A program made the translations under genes and the position numbers. From Cyrtodaria siliqua (lineage: Eukaryota > Mollusca > Bivalvia > Adapedonta > Hiatellidae), in contig JAWPHD010011242.1 in the NCBI GenBank assembly GCA_037043455.1, positions 1 to 64,000 on the forward strand: a stretch of 64,000 nucleotides of DNA. Reading direction: 5' to 3'. Shown one piece after another: positions 23,625 through 34,839 of the stretch (positions are counted from its first letter, which is position 1; the number at the start of each line of letters is the position of its first letter). A model generated the notes under the pieces. The model ran no database searches. It was not told where the DNA came from and saw nothing but the letters and a program-made list of their open reading frames with translations.

Positions 23625-24268
23625 GGACAAAAAGCGTTACTTTTTCTGAATTTATGTGGACAAAAAGCGCCGCGCGGACAAAAAGCGTCACTTTTTCAAA
23701 TTTTGTGCGGACAAATAGCGCCATGCGGACAAAAAGCATCATTTTTTTATTTTTTTCTGCGGACAAAAAGCGCCGCGCGGACAAAAAGCGTCACTTTTTC
23801 AAATTTTGTGCGGACAAAAAGCGCCGCGCGGACAAAAAGCGTCACTTTTTCAAATTTTGTGCGGACAAAAAGCGCCATGCGGACAAAAGGCATCATTTTT
23901 TCATTTTTTTCTGCGGACAAAAAGCGCCACGCGGACAAAAAGCGTCACTTTTTCAAATTTTGTGCGGACAAATAGCGCCATGCGGACAAAAAGCATCATT
24001 TTTTCATTTTTTTCTGCGGACTAAAAGCGCCGCGCGGACAAAAAGCGTCACTTTTTCAAATTTTGTGCGGACAAAAAGCGCCGCGCGGACAAAAAGCGTC
24101 ACTTTTTCAAATTTTGTGCGGACAAAAAGCGCCATGCGGACAAAAGGCATCATTTTTTCATTTTTTTCTGCGGACAAAAAGCGCCACGCGGACAAAAAGC
24201 GTCACTTTTTCAAATTTTGTGCGGACAAAAAGCGCCGCGGACAAAAAGCGCCGTGCGGACAAAAAGCA
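23625..24268 (-). repeat. Minisatellite of GCGGACAAAAAGC units (array 2, inverted copy of array 1)
   Basis: Same alternating ~51-bp units as 13144-13815, on the opposite strand. Both array edges match too. One edge (GTGC, then TTTTTGTCCGCACGG and GTCCGCGG) appears at 13139-13190 and at 24215-24272. The other (CATAAATTCAGAAAAA) appears at 13811-13826 and 23643-23658. Open frames are artefacts of the period. Confidence 0.9.
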
Positions 24269-24489
24269 CTGTCACACACGCACACACGAATACATACTAA
24301 CGGTAAGTTATTTGCGTTGTATTAGTTTGTTAATATATGTAAATTGTTTATTCATTAAGTTTTGTGTCTCTTTGAAATGTGAATAATAACCACTTACAAG
24401 AAATAAATGATTAATTTAACATACAGGTCTAAAAGCTCGTTTTATAGTATTGATTTTCTAATAAAAACATCTGTTAAAAAACGAGGTTT

Positions 24490-25075
24490 TCTTGTGTGGG
24501 GTTTAACGTCGCCTTTAAACGTCTTTTATTTATATCACGACGGTGTCTACTTGTAGCAGTGAGCTCTATGCCCAACATTGTGGCGATGCTACACAGGAAA
24601 ACCACAGCACGCCGAAGTTACATGACACGATACCCCGCCCAGTCACAGTATACCGACCCCGCCCAGTCACAGTATACCGCCCGCCCAGTCACAGAATACC
24701 GACCCGCCCAGTCACAGTATAACGACCCGCCCAGTCACAGTATACCGCCCCGCCCAGTCACAGTATACCGACCCGATCAGTCACAGTATACCGACCCGCC
24801 CAGTCACAGTATACCGACCCGCTCAGTCACAGTATACCGACCCCGCCCAGTCACAGTATACCGACCCCGCCCAGTTACAGACCCCGCCCAGTCACAGAAT
24901 ACCGACCCACCCAGTCACAGTATACCGACCCGATCAGTCCTAGAACTCCGCTTTATATTCTGAATGTCAAACAAGGGAGCTAGTAGTACCATTTGTATGA
25001 AGTATTTTGTATGACATTGCCGGGAAATGGATCCCACGACCTGCCGCATGCGACCTCTAGACCACGCCGCTGTTT
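24490..25075 (-). mobile_element. tRNA-derived SINE (family 1) with internal minisatellite, minus strand
   Basis: The minus strand starts with a tRNA-like head (GCGGCGTGGTCTAGAGGTCG, GGCAGGTCGTGGGATCC). The body is shared with 9360-9556. Between 24640 and 24935 a CCCAGTCACAGTATACCGAC-like unit of 18-23 bp is repeated about 13 times. The reading frame 24496-24963 is a by-product. Confidence 0.65.
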
Positions 25076-25119
25076 AAAGTTCTTGTGAATATAACATTGA
25101 CTTTATCATAAGGAATAAG

Positions 25120-25300
25120 GACTGTTGAATACATGGGCGTAGGAACGTTTCAATTATTGGGGGTGGGAGCGGGGTGGGAGCGGGCAGGGGGGTCCAAACT
25201 TTTTGAAAAAGAGATGTGGCAATCAAAACAAGTATGTTCATACTCTGGCCAACTCTGAACATTTGGGGCCCCCGACTTCTACGCCTATGGTTGAACAACT
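25120..25300. repeat. Dispersed repeat shared with 10735-10850
   Basis: GGGCGTAGGAACGTTTCAAT, then ATTGGGGG, and a mirrored TACGCCTATGG at the right end. G-rich body, no coding. Confidence 0.5.
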
Positions 25301-25681
25301 ATTAAACACTAATATTATTAAAAACAGAAACAAATAAAACTCTTTTAAATGGTTGTTCATATGGAACGAACATTCATATATATATATATTTCAATTTGAT
25401 TTTACATGCCGCCGTTGTGTAACATCACGGACTAGTAACGAGATCTCAGTTGTTGTTTTTTTTTACATGTTTCTTATATTTTTCTTACATACCGGATAAG
25501 GTTATCCGAGTTTTACATGGGTGATGGAAAGCCTGATCTTACACATGGGGGAATATAAAAGTCGCGCGCTGATATCAACAATGACAGTTGCAATAACGTC
25601 ATTGTGTAAATAACATGCAAAACGTTAGTATTTGGCGACACCAATGCGCAGGATGTAAATGGAATGCAAGAACAATAATCA

Positions 25682-27808
25682 GTCATGTGTGTCCGGTTCA
25701 GATAGGGAAACTCCAACCCTCGGAATAACTGTTTTTATTAATTAACTAAGCTATATTAGCCGTGTTTTAATAGAAACTCTACACATAATAGGACGCAAAC
25801 TCGGCCAGTATGAACCGGAAGTCGGCCAATATGAAAAAACAAGGCCAATATGAAAAAAACTCGCCAGTACGAGCTTAAGAAACGTCATTCACGTTTAGTG
25901 ACGTCATTAACGCTCGCTGATCAACTTATAAATTAATTTAATTAACGCTACTATAAATAAACGCAAATCATGTCAAAATAATGTTATTAAAATAAAATTC
26001 TACTGTAGTGGATGTTATGATGTTATTAATTAAGCGGGCCAATATGACAGTCCGAGGACCAATAACTCGGACAATATGAAAACACTTAATTAATGACAAT
26101 TTTATTAATTAACAGCCACTACAGTATAATCTGTTTTATTCAAATTATTTTGACATACTTTGCGTTCATTTATAGTAGCTTTAATTACATTTATATGTCA
26201 AAAAGCGCGCGCGAATGACGTTACTTAACGTGAATGACGTCACTTAAATCTCGTATTGGCGAGTTTTTTCATATAGGCTTTGTTTTTAAATATAGGCCGA
26301 CTTCCGGTTCATATTGGCCGAATTTGCGTCGTATTGTGTGTAGAGTTTCTAGTAAAACAAGGCTAATATAGTTAAGTTAATTAATAATAATTATTATCTT
26401 GTGTGTAGAGTTTCTAGTAAAACAAGGCTAATATAGTTAAGTTAATTAATAATAATTATTATTAATTAACTACTTAATATCTGCCGTGGTTTGCAGGAAA
26501 CTACACGCATCATATGGTAAAAACAAGGCCAATATGGAGAGAAACTCGGCCTGTATGAAAAAACTCGGCCAATATGAAATTCAAGCAATCTGATTGGATA
26601 AGCCAACACGACCAATACGACCAAGGCTTTGTTTTCTTTCAGGACGCCATTTTGAAGAAAAAACACAACGTCGCAGCTTTTCGATGATCAACTAGTTCGC
26701 CTATATAATGTAGACTATCAAAATAATTAAGGTTTGATTATTTGTAAATTCCGTTACATCGACTTCGCTGAAATATAGCTATTATCAAGTTCGTGTGTGA
26801 TTTTCCCACGCGCCATCGAGCGGTAACAGTGGAAGATTTATTTGAATCAGATACTTTTTATTAAATGTTATATTGAACATATATCTCTTGTTTTTTCTTA
26901 CCTGTAAATGATATTTAAAACATAGGAATAAAGAGAGGTATTAAGTAGTTAATTAATAAAAATGTCATTAATTAAGTGTTTTCATACTGGCCCAGTTATT
27001 TGTCCTCGGACTGTCATATTGGCCCGCGGCCTTCGGCCTTGGGCCAATATGACAGTCCTTGGACCAATAACTCGGCCAATATGAAAACACTTATTTAATA
27101 ACATAATATTATTAATTAACTTAACTATATTAGCCTTGTTTTACTAGAAACTCTACACACAATACGACGCAACTCAATTTTTATTAATTAACTTAAATAT
27201 ATTAGCCTTGTTTTACTAGAAACTCTACACACAATACGACGCAAACTCGGCCAATATGAACCGGAAGTCGGCCAATATGAAAAAACAAGGCCAATATGAA
27301 AAAACTCGCCAATACGAGATTTAAGTGACGTCATTCGCGTTAAGTAACGTCATTCGCGCTCAGATTTAAGTGTCGTCATTCACTTAAGTAACGTCATTCG
27401 CTACTTTTAATAAACGCAAAGTATGTCAAAATAATTTGATTAAAACAAATTATACCGTAGTGGCTGTTAATTAATAAAATTGTCATTAATTAAGTGGTTT
27501 CATATTGTCCGAGTTATGTTCAATATGACAGTCCTTGGACCAATAACTGGGCCAATATGAAACCACTTAATTAATAACATCATAATACAATTGTCATTAA
27601 TTAAGTGTTTTCATATTGTCCGAGTTATTGTCCTCGGACTGTAATATTGGCCCGCGGCCTTCGACCTTGTGCCAGTATGACAGTCATTGGACCAATAACT
27701 TGGCCAATATGAAAACACTTAATTAATAACACCATATAATCGGAACTTCCGCATAAAAACAGTTATACCTCGTGTTGGAATTCCCCATCTTCATCGGATA
27801 CCCATGAC
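25682..27808. mobile_element. Large fold-back MITE nest (~2.1 kb)
   Basis: Bounded by ~55-bp inverted ends: GTCATG, then a GTCCGGTTCAGATAGGG-like block and ATAACTGTTTTTAT on the left, mirrored at 27752-27808. Inside are many direct and inverted copies of GGCCAATATGAAAA, CGGCCTTCGGCC, TTAATTAATAA, GACGTCATTCACG-like words and a CTAGAAACTCTACACA block. No transposase frame. Confidence 0.7.
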
Positions 27809-28019
27809 GTTTATATATCTTATACTATTATAATATTCTATAAACAAGTTAAATTTAGCTAGACTTAATTGTAAAATTGACACCGTATACAAAATTTAGC
27901 TAGACTTAATTGTAAAAATGACACCGTATACAGTCAAATGGAGCAGTAACAGTTCATACAATTTAGGTTATATACAGATTGTTTATCTAAGTCGAAATAA
28001 AGCGTCTAAAGATAGATAT

Positions 28020-29200
28020 ATAGTGTCACCCCCAAAACGAAGTCAACAAAAACACATAGGCCATGACCCATAAACGTTTTTGTTACCATCTCAAGGGACA
28101 AATTCTTACTAGTACCATGTTAATGAGTACCTTGGAGAGAAACAAAACATGCATGATAGCAGTGCCAACATGGTAGCTGATTCCTGTTATAAGAGTTAGC
28201 TGCCCCTTTTAAATAAACAATCAGGTTTCTTTAAAAAATCGTTTTCGCTGAAACGACAAGAACTACAGATTTAATATTTTTTATGTATCATAAGTTTAAA
28301 GTCATCTACCAAGTATTTATAAAATGGTGACCCCGGGGTCAAATATGTCCCAGACCCAGGGGTAACAGTTGTACATAGAGTTATGTAGGAAATCTTAAAA
28401 AAACAACTCCTTCTCTAAAACTGTAAGAGTTAGAGGTCTAGATGTCTTATATCTTCATGTAGCATAAGCTTATGGTCCACTAGCAAGTTTGTTAAAATGT
28501 TGACCCTGTGGTCATATCTGGCTCGTCCCAGGGGTCATATATTTACGTAGAGTCATTCTCTTCTCTAAAGAAACAAGAACCAGAGGTCTAATATTTTGCA
28601 TGTAGTATACGCTTATGGTTGTCTGCCAATTTTTTTCATATCGTTAGGCTGCGGTCAAGTGTGGCCTGATTCTGGGGTCACCGTTTTACAAAGAGTTATA
28701 TAGGAAAGTCCATAAAACATATTCTTTTCTGAAACTACAAGAGCTATATGTCTAATACTACGCACGTAGAATAAGAGTATCGATCTCTACCAATTGTGTT
28801 TAAATGGCGATCCTATGGTCAAATTTCACCCGGTCAAGGGGGTCACACACATAGAGTTATATACGTCTATACACAATTTCTTCTCTGAAACTACAAGACC
28901 TAGATGTCTAGTAAGCTGCACGTAGCTTAAGATTATTGTCCTCTAACAAGTTATTTAAATGGTGACCCTGGAATCAAGCCTGGAATCAAGTTTGTCCCTG
29001 TCTTTCGGGCCTCACTATTATATTGAGTAAACCTATTAAAACATCTTCTCTGATACTTTAAAAGCTAAACAAAAATATTTCACAAGAAGCATTAGTTTAT
29101 GATCCTTTACCTGGTGACAATGGGGTCAAATATGGCCACTAAGGGCGTCACAGTTTTACGGATTTATATAAAGAAACTGATGCTGTTTTTAAGAACATGA
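28020..29200. repeat. Degenerate ~150-160-bp tandem repeat
   Basis: About six diverged monomers. Each has GGTGACC or TTGACCC, GGGGTCA, ACATAGAGTTATATA-like, CTTCTCTGAAAC-like, AGAGCTAGATGTCTA-like and GTAGCATAAG-like words. No coding potential. Such arrays are frequent in bivalve intergenic DNA (knowledge). Confidence 0.65.
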
Positions 29201-29790
29201 GATCACTTTGGGATAATGCCAGTCTCTTGTGTATGGCTTGAAGTTGTATACTTTTCATAAAATCATTTCAAATTAGTTTTAAGCTAACTATAAAGAATTA
29301 ATCATGTTTACAATTCGCATATTGGATATCCACGAAATAAAATCACAAAGTAGACCACTACATTTCCAACACATGGCCAAAAAAAAAGAAGAAACAAAGA
29401 AGGAGTGAAGGCATTTTACGCTTAAACTGTTTATTTCTAGGTGTTTGTAATACAAATTATCAGTAGCACCTTTCTTTTAGAGTACACGTCCGTAAATCTA
29501 ACGGTGGGAGCGTTTAAAAAAGTGTTATCTTATATGTTCTGCTACTAGTATATGGTCATATTAAGCAATACTATTTAAATGAAATAATATGTACTGAGTA
29601 TTTTTAATTATCTTTTATTATCCCAATGAGGTGGGCATATATAAGTCTTGCAGGCATATTGCAACTTGACATACAGGAACTTGATTCTCACTTGCCAGGT
29701 AAGAGTGACCGTTGTGAAACCAGCTCTTCTTGGATATAACCTTAATGGCGGATTAACATTTTAGTTGTTTGTATTTTAACGCAGTCATCC
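29201..29790. other. Intergenic, nothing recognised
   Basis: AT-rich DNA, no gene or array. Confidence 0.4.
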
Positions 29791-29794
29791 TGCT

Positions 29795-29990
29795 TGAGTG
29801 CCTGATGATGCAGTAGATAGTTGATAGCACGGTGGACTTGAAATTCAGAGAACCCTGGTTCAAGCCACACCAGTGCCTGTAACTTTTGTTGGTGTGTTCT
29901 TGGGCAAGACACTTTCCGTTACCCTCGTCTGTCGGATCGTGACGTACATGTATCGCCTGTTTTTCTCCCACCACGTTAAAGAAACTTAGG
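29795..29990 (+). mobile_element. tRNA-derived SINE (family 2 relative), plus strand
   Basis: tRNA-like head (GATAGCACGGTGGACTTGAA, CCCTGGTTCAAGCC B-box-like). Then GTGTTCTTGGGCAAGACAC and CGTTAAAGAAA, as in the other copies. Confidence 0.6.
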
Positions 29991-30124
29991 AGTATATTCG
30001 TCTATAGGGCATGTTCCTAAATTTCTATGTATCATTCCCCCATCCCTCTCTCTCTCTATCTCCATTGGAAATACACCTACTTTTTAGATTATAGTCATTC
30101 CACTTGCACTTTCGTGTGCAAAAG

Positions 30125-30285
30125 TAGGGATTCTTACGAATGGCGGAGGTATACACCATTGGTTCTACCCAGGAAAAGGTTGATGGTCTTCCTCCACCAC
30201 AAAAAATCGACCGTCATATATAACCTTACATGTGGTGAAAATGACGTGAAACACCATACAAACAAACAAACAAAAAAGCAAAAAT
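30125..30285 (+). repeat. Dispersed repeat D, copy 1
   Basis: Shared blocks with 39590-39735, 61441-61590 and 62300-62400: GGTTCTACCCAGGAA, CCTCCACCACA, ATCGACCGTCATATA, TGACGTGAAACACCATAC and a CAAA tail. Probably a SINE 3' part. Confidence 0.6.
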
Positions 30286-30544
30286 AGTTAATTCTTTGTG
30301 ACAGTCCCATTCCTAGGTGAATTCCATACTCTAAATTAGACCTACGTTAAGATACATATCCTAAGCAGGTTTGTATCTGCGAGAATCGTAGCTCTTATGG
30401 CGGTAGGTACATATTAGCATACGAGCCATGATTCTCACATCTAGTGATATTGTAACAACTGCACCAATACTAACACATAGTTGACATGGTAAGTAGTTAT
30501 TACAGTGATCTGGCTATCGCCTTAAAGATTCTTCTTCTTCAACG

Positions 30545-30902
30545 CCGTGTGGTTCCCGTGGTAGAATATCACCGCTTCTTATCCAGGTAGAGGGGTAAAA
30601 CTCCTCCGAATTCATGATCATTTTGCCATTTTTGTCATGTTCATTAAAGGTCTTCATCGTGAAACCTGTATTGTTTCAGGTACTACTTCAGTGGTGGCAG
30701 ACAATAATGCTCGTGGCTCCAACGCAAAATAGAGAGTTTACCAAACAATTTGCAGCAACTCTGCAGTTCTGCAGGTGAGAAGGTTATAAGCACATTTTCC
30801 ATATTTCTGTCAAGATGTAAATGTAGAGTGAGCCCGGAATCTTCATGCCTATTGGCGCCATATAACATTTTTATGTTGTGCGCCGTAAAATCCCCAATAC
30901 AG
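30545..30902 (+). repeat. Dispersed repeat A, copy 2 (plus)
   Basis: Matches the reverse complement of 21067-21475 and the halves of 36490-37305. No coding potential. Confidence 0.65.
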
Positions 30903-31565
30903 TTAAATTCTTCTTTGTCGGTATTTATTTTAGTAACACAAAAATGATTCGTGCAAATGCATATTTATTATTACATTTCATATGCAGAATTCTTCATTGT
31001 GATTTTAATTAATTTATTTATGTGTAATACATAATCCATTCCAAATGTTTAATTACAATAAGTATTGACATCACGAATACACCTAAAATAGACTAATGTT
31101 ATAAATTTCATTAAGCTATCATAACAATCCCTTAGTTATATTATAATATTATTTAAATCGTCGTTATAAGTTTACACATATAATTTGAAAATATTTACTA
31201 AACTAAATGCATAAAAATGCATCAATAGTCGGTGGGGTATTTGAAGCAAAATAAAGATTTTAAACAGAATTCAGAGCTAAACAGAGTTTATTTACTCTTT
31301 ATATACCTAAATGAATTGTAAACTCAATTACCCTTTTCAAAGGTACCGCAATAATTATTTACACAAACATGAGATTAAAAAATGAATGACTTATATGAAA
31401 GCTCTGCAAGCTCTGCAATGATAACCTATTTAAGTTCGATTTCTTTTATATAAGCTACCTGTTCCCGATTGCTATCATGAAAAATGTTCTTTTCAAAAAC
31501 TGATGGTAGAATGTGTCCCTTGAGTTTGCAACAATATCGAAAATCATTACGGAAATCTTATATTA
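30903..31565. other. Intergenic, nothing recognised
   Basis: AT-rich DNA without features. Confidence 0.4.
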
Positions 31566-31569
31566 GCAG

Positions 31570-32040
31570 GATTTGACAATAAAAGAGTACGATAATGGAC
31601 CTTTGGAAACGGCCGAACACGACACATACAAAATATTGCAGTCTCGGTTTGATGAAGACTGTTCATGAACGGTAGTGATATATGCTAGCTACCCTCACGC
31701 CCTCTAGCCCCGGGTTGAGCAGAACTCAATATTAATAAAATCAATAATACATAATTTTAACCATCCCGAAGATGGCATGCATATGGCGGTGGACATAGAG
31801 ATTTTTCTCCCCCATGTCCAGCGGCGTATGGTCCCAGTATCTAACAAAATACTATGCCCGAAGAGCGAAATAAACAAAAGGAATTTAGTTGGGAGCAGTG
31901 GTTATGAAACCTGCATATCACAAGTAACAGCCAAAAGACTAAATTAAAAGCAGACAACATATCCTATGAGTTGTTAAACAATAACCAGAGCCTTTTATCG
32001 GCCTGAGTAGTGGAACCACCGAATCGAAAATTAAGTAAGA
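31570..32040 (-). repeat. Dispersed repeat B, copy 1
   Basis: Reverse complement of blocks at 37675-38105 and 47395-47655: CGGCCGAACACGACA, a CGGTTTGA block, CCCCGGGTTGAGCAGAACTC and CGAAGATGGCATGCATATGG. Family not identified; no open reading frame. Confidence 0.6.
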
Positions 32041-32509
32041 AAACAAAAGAAAATTGAAAATGTACCACCGATAACTAAATAAAAGTATCGGGCTCAGCGA
32101 TCTCCAAAGATCGAATGAATAACAGTCCTGATTGCAAGCGCGTGGAGACGTTTTACTAACGCAAACTGCACAAGCAACGACACTGTGCTATATAAAAGAG
32201 TATAATAATGGACCTTTGGAAAAGCCGAACACGACAAACACGTTTATAAACATTTGTATTGAAAAAGATGCGATAACCAGTTGAAAATCACCTATTTTAA
32301 AAATGTTTTAATTTTGAAATGCAAAATGTTTAAGCCGAAATTAGGGTTTCATTTCATACCCCTGCTACCCCGTTTTCTCTTCTTATGGGTGGGGAATGAA
32401 CGTTAATACTCGGACTACGTAATGTTGAGTCCTGGCTCAATTCCTAAAACATCAAATATACGGATAGATAATCATTTAGAAGAAAAGAATGTGACAAAGT
32501 TTGACAATA

Positions 32510-32670
32510 TGGGTACAGGCCTTTGAACGGTCAGTAACAAAAGGGTCGCTGGGCGTTTACACCGGTTTCTAGATTACACCAAACCTCACTCTTACCATTA
32601 TGTAATCCCACTAAATCGGGATAGTGTATAAAGGACCTCCTCTAACACACTAGGCGGTATCTCGAATGGC
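32510..32670 (+). repeat. Dispersed repeat C, copy 1
   Basis: Similar blocks at 47100-47240 and 49250-49450: CGCTGGGCGTTTACACCGGT, a GTAATCCCACTAAATCGGGA-like word and GACAGTGTAAATAAAG-like words. Unknown family. Confidence 0.5.
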
Positions 32671-33936
32671 GATATGATATGATAAAAAAATCTAAGATGA
32701 GCATGTAGATTTGAATATTAATAAAGCCTAGAAAGCCAAAAAGAAGGCATTAAAGTACTAACTATAGCAACAAGAGTATTAAGAATATGAGCGACAGGAC
32801 ACTATTGAATACAAACAGAAAACGGTTCCTGCTGTTTTTAGGACGTCTGCCTGAGTAAGTAGACGTCAAGTAGACATCATGATAGTGTGAACATTCTTTC
32901 CGGTCAACGAGCAATCGGAAAGAAAAGCATAGGGGCAAACTGTGAACCCCTGAACATACAGTGGGTTTATAAATAATCAGTTGCCTTTCATAATGTTCCT
33001 AACCGTTTTGATAGATATGTTATGACTAATCTTACAAAGATTGTTAATCCCAACACTCACGTAAGTCTGAATGTGACGGTCCTTGTCGCAGAAGACTCAT
33101 AAATTACTTTTATATTTTAAAAATTGATCAGAGTTGTGAAGATAACTTTTTGCAAACATTCCTCGAAACTGTTGGTAACGTTAGCAATGGAGAAGCGTTT
33201 TGGTTATACAGAAGTTAAGAATCGTGAAGTCCTCACATTAATTAACACCCGAGAAAAGAAGTTGAGAAACAGGTACCGCATAATATGTGTCTCGAGAACA
33301 TACGCTCTAAGTGGAGGTTAATTAGCAACACTTATTAAAATAGAATGTATTTGATATGTTCATAGATTTTGTTTATTATGTCTCCTTTTTCAAAAGAAAG
33401 CTCCAACTCAAGTACAGAAAGGACAGATTCAGAAATATTAGCTTAGTTGAGTTGAAGTTCTTTATCGTGTTAACCATAGGAGAAATAAAGTTTGTCAATG
33501 TTCAATGTATCATCCAGATAGAATGAGATGAGATTACAGGCTTCACTGACTTCTGACTGAGTGTCTGGTGAAAGACTCAATAAAACGTATGTTTCATAAA
33601 AATTTAAAAAAGAAATCTACGACAAGGGGTGCACAAATCATGTCTATTGGTAAACCAACAATTTGTCTTTAAAAAGTTCCATACATTATTAAAGAAGAAA
33701 ATAAGTGCTTCACACACTTAATGGCACGTCCACGTGTAATTATGATAAATTAAACTCATTCAAAATACAGGTCAACAATGTTGTTTTCTCTCTATGGCAG
33801 ATGTCGTTTAAATAACAGCGGAGGTTGTGTGTTAAGGTTGTATATAGTGTAAACAAGTCTAAGTACGTATAGATGAAACTTTACATTTATTACAAATAAA
33901 ACGGGCGTTGTAAGTTTGTCGTTTTCGTTTGGGCGT
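32671..33936. other. Intergenic, nothing recognised
   Basis: No gene, array or repeat detected by eye. Confidence 0.4.
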
Positions 33937-34530
33937 ATACTTATTCGTGCATCCTTACTGGATTAATCTGGCCTGGTTATACTTATTCGTGCATCCTTAC
34001 TGGATTAATCTGGCCTGGTTATACTTATTCGTGCATCCTTACTGGATAAATCTGGCCTGAGTATACTTATTCGTGCATCCTTACTGGATTAATCTGGCCT
34101 GAGTATACTTATTAGTGCATCCTTACTGGATTAATCTGGCCTGAGTATACTTATTCGTGCATCCTTACTGGATTAATCTGGCCTGGTTATACTTATTCGT
34201 GCATCCTTACTGGATAAATCTGGCCTGAGTATACTTATTCGTGCATCCTTACTGGATTAATCTGGCCTGAGTATACTTATTCGTGCATCCTTACTGGATT
34301 AATCTGGCCTGGTTATACTTATTCGTGCATCCTTACTGGATTAATCTGGCCTGGTTATACTTATTCGTGCATCCTTACTGGATAAATCTGGCCTGAGTAT
34401 ACTTATTCGTGCATCCTTACTGGATTAATCTGGCCTGAGTATACTTATTCGTGCATCCTTACTGGATTAATCTGGCCTGGTTATACTTATTCGTGCATAC
34501 TTACTGGATTAATCTGGCCTGAGTATACTT
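33937..34530 (+). repeat. 42-bp tandem repeat with higher-order pattern, 14 copies
   Basis: Unit contains TATACTTATTCGTGCATCC, then TTACTGGATTAATCTGGCCT. Variants (GGATAAATC instead of GGATTAATC; unit end GAG instead of GGT) recur in an ordered series, not at random. It ends 265 bp before the first identified exon of the transporter gene. The units abut with no unique spacers, so it is not a CRISPR array. Confidence 0.95.
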
Positions 34531-34794
34531 GTTCTTGCACATGAGTTCAGATTTTCTTTTTGAAATTTCTTCTTCATCAGCAGGAACTTAAAGTCTTTAT
34601 GAAATTGTTGGATTGTCTATTTTCAGTTACAAAACAAAAAGCTAGGTCTTGGAGATAAAAATATGGGGCTACAAATTGATCAATATAATAACGACATTTT
34701 ATTCATTGTTATTTGCATGTGTGACGTTATTTGCACGTGCGACACTATTCTCGAATTGCATTATTTAGACACCAACACGGTTTCTTTCTTTCAG

Positions 34795-34839
34795 TTTCAA
34801 AAAACGGACATACAGTTCTCCATCAAAGCAAAATGAACG
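34795..34839 (+). CDS. SLC7A9-like exon 1 (5' UTR + start codon)
   Basis: A strong acceptor (TTTCTTTCTTTCAG) ends at 34794. ATG AAC G follows at 34833-34839, then donor GTAAGA. The phase-1 end joins exactly to the AT of exon 2 to give Asp3. The acceptor means at least one further upstream non-coding exon, not found. Chosen because exon 2 has no in-frame ATG before the N-terminal region. Confidence 0.7.

Noticed and set aside
24496..24963. 155-codon proline-rich protein
   Set aside because: Most of it is the translated SINE minisatellite (PAQSQYTD repeats).
33937..34530. CRISPR-like array
   Set aside because: Units abut directly with no unique spacers, the setting is an animal genome, and there are no cas genes. 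It is a minisatellite.
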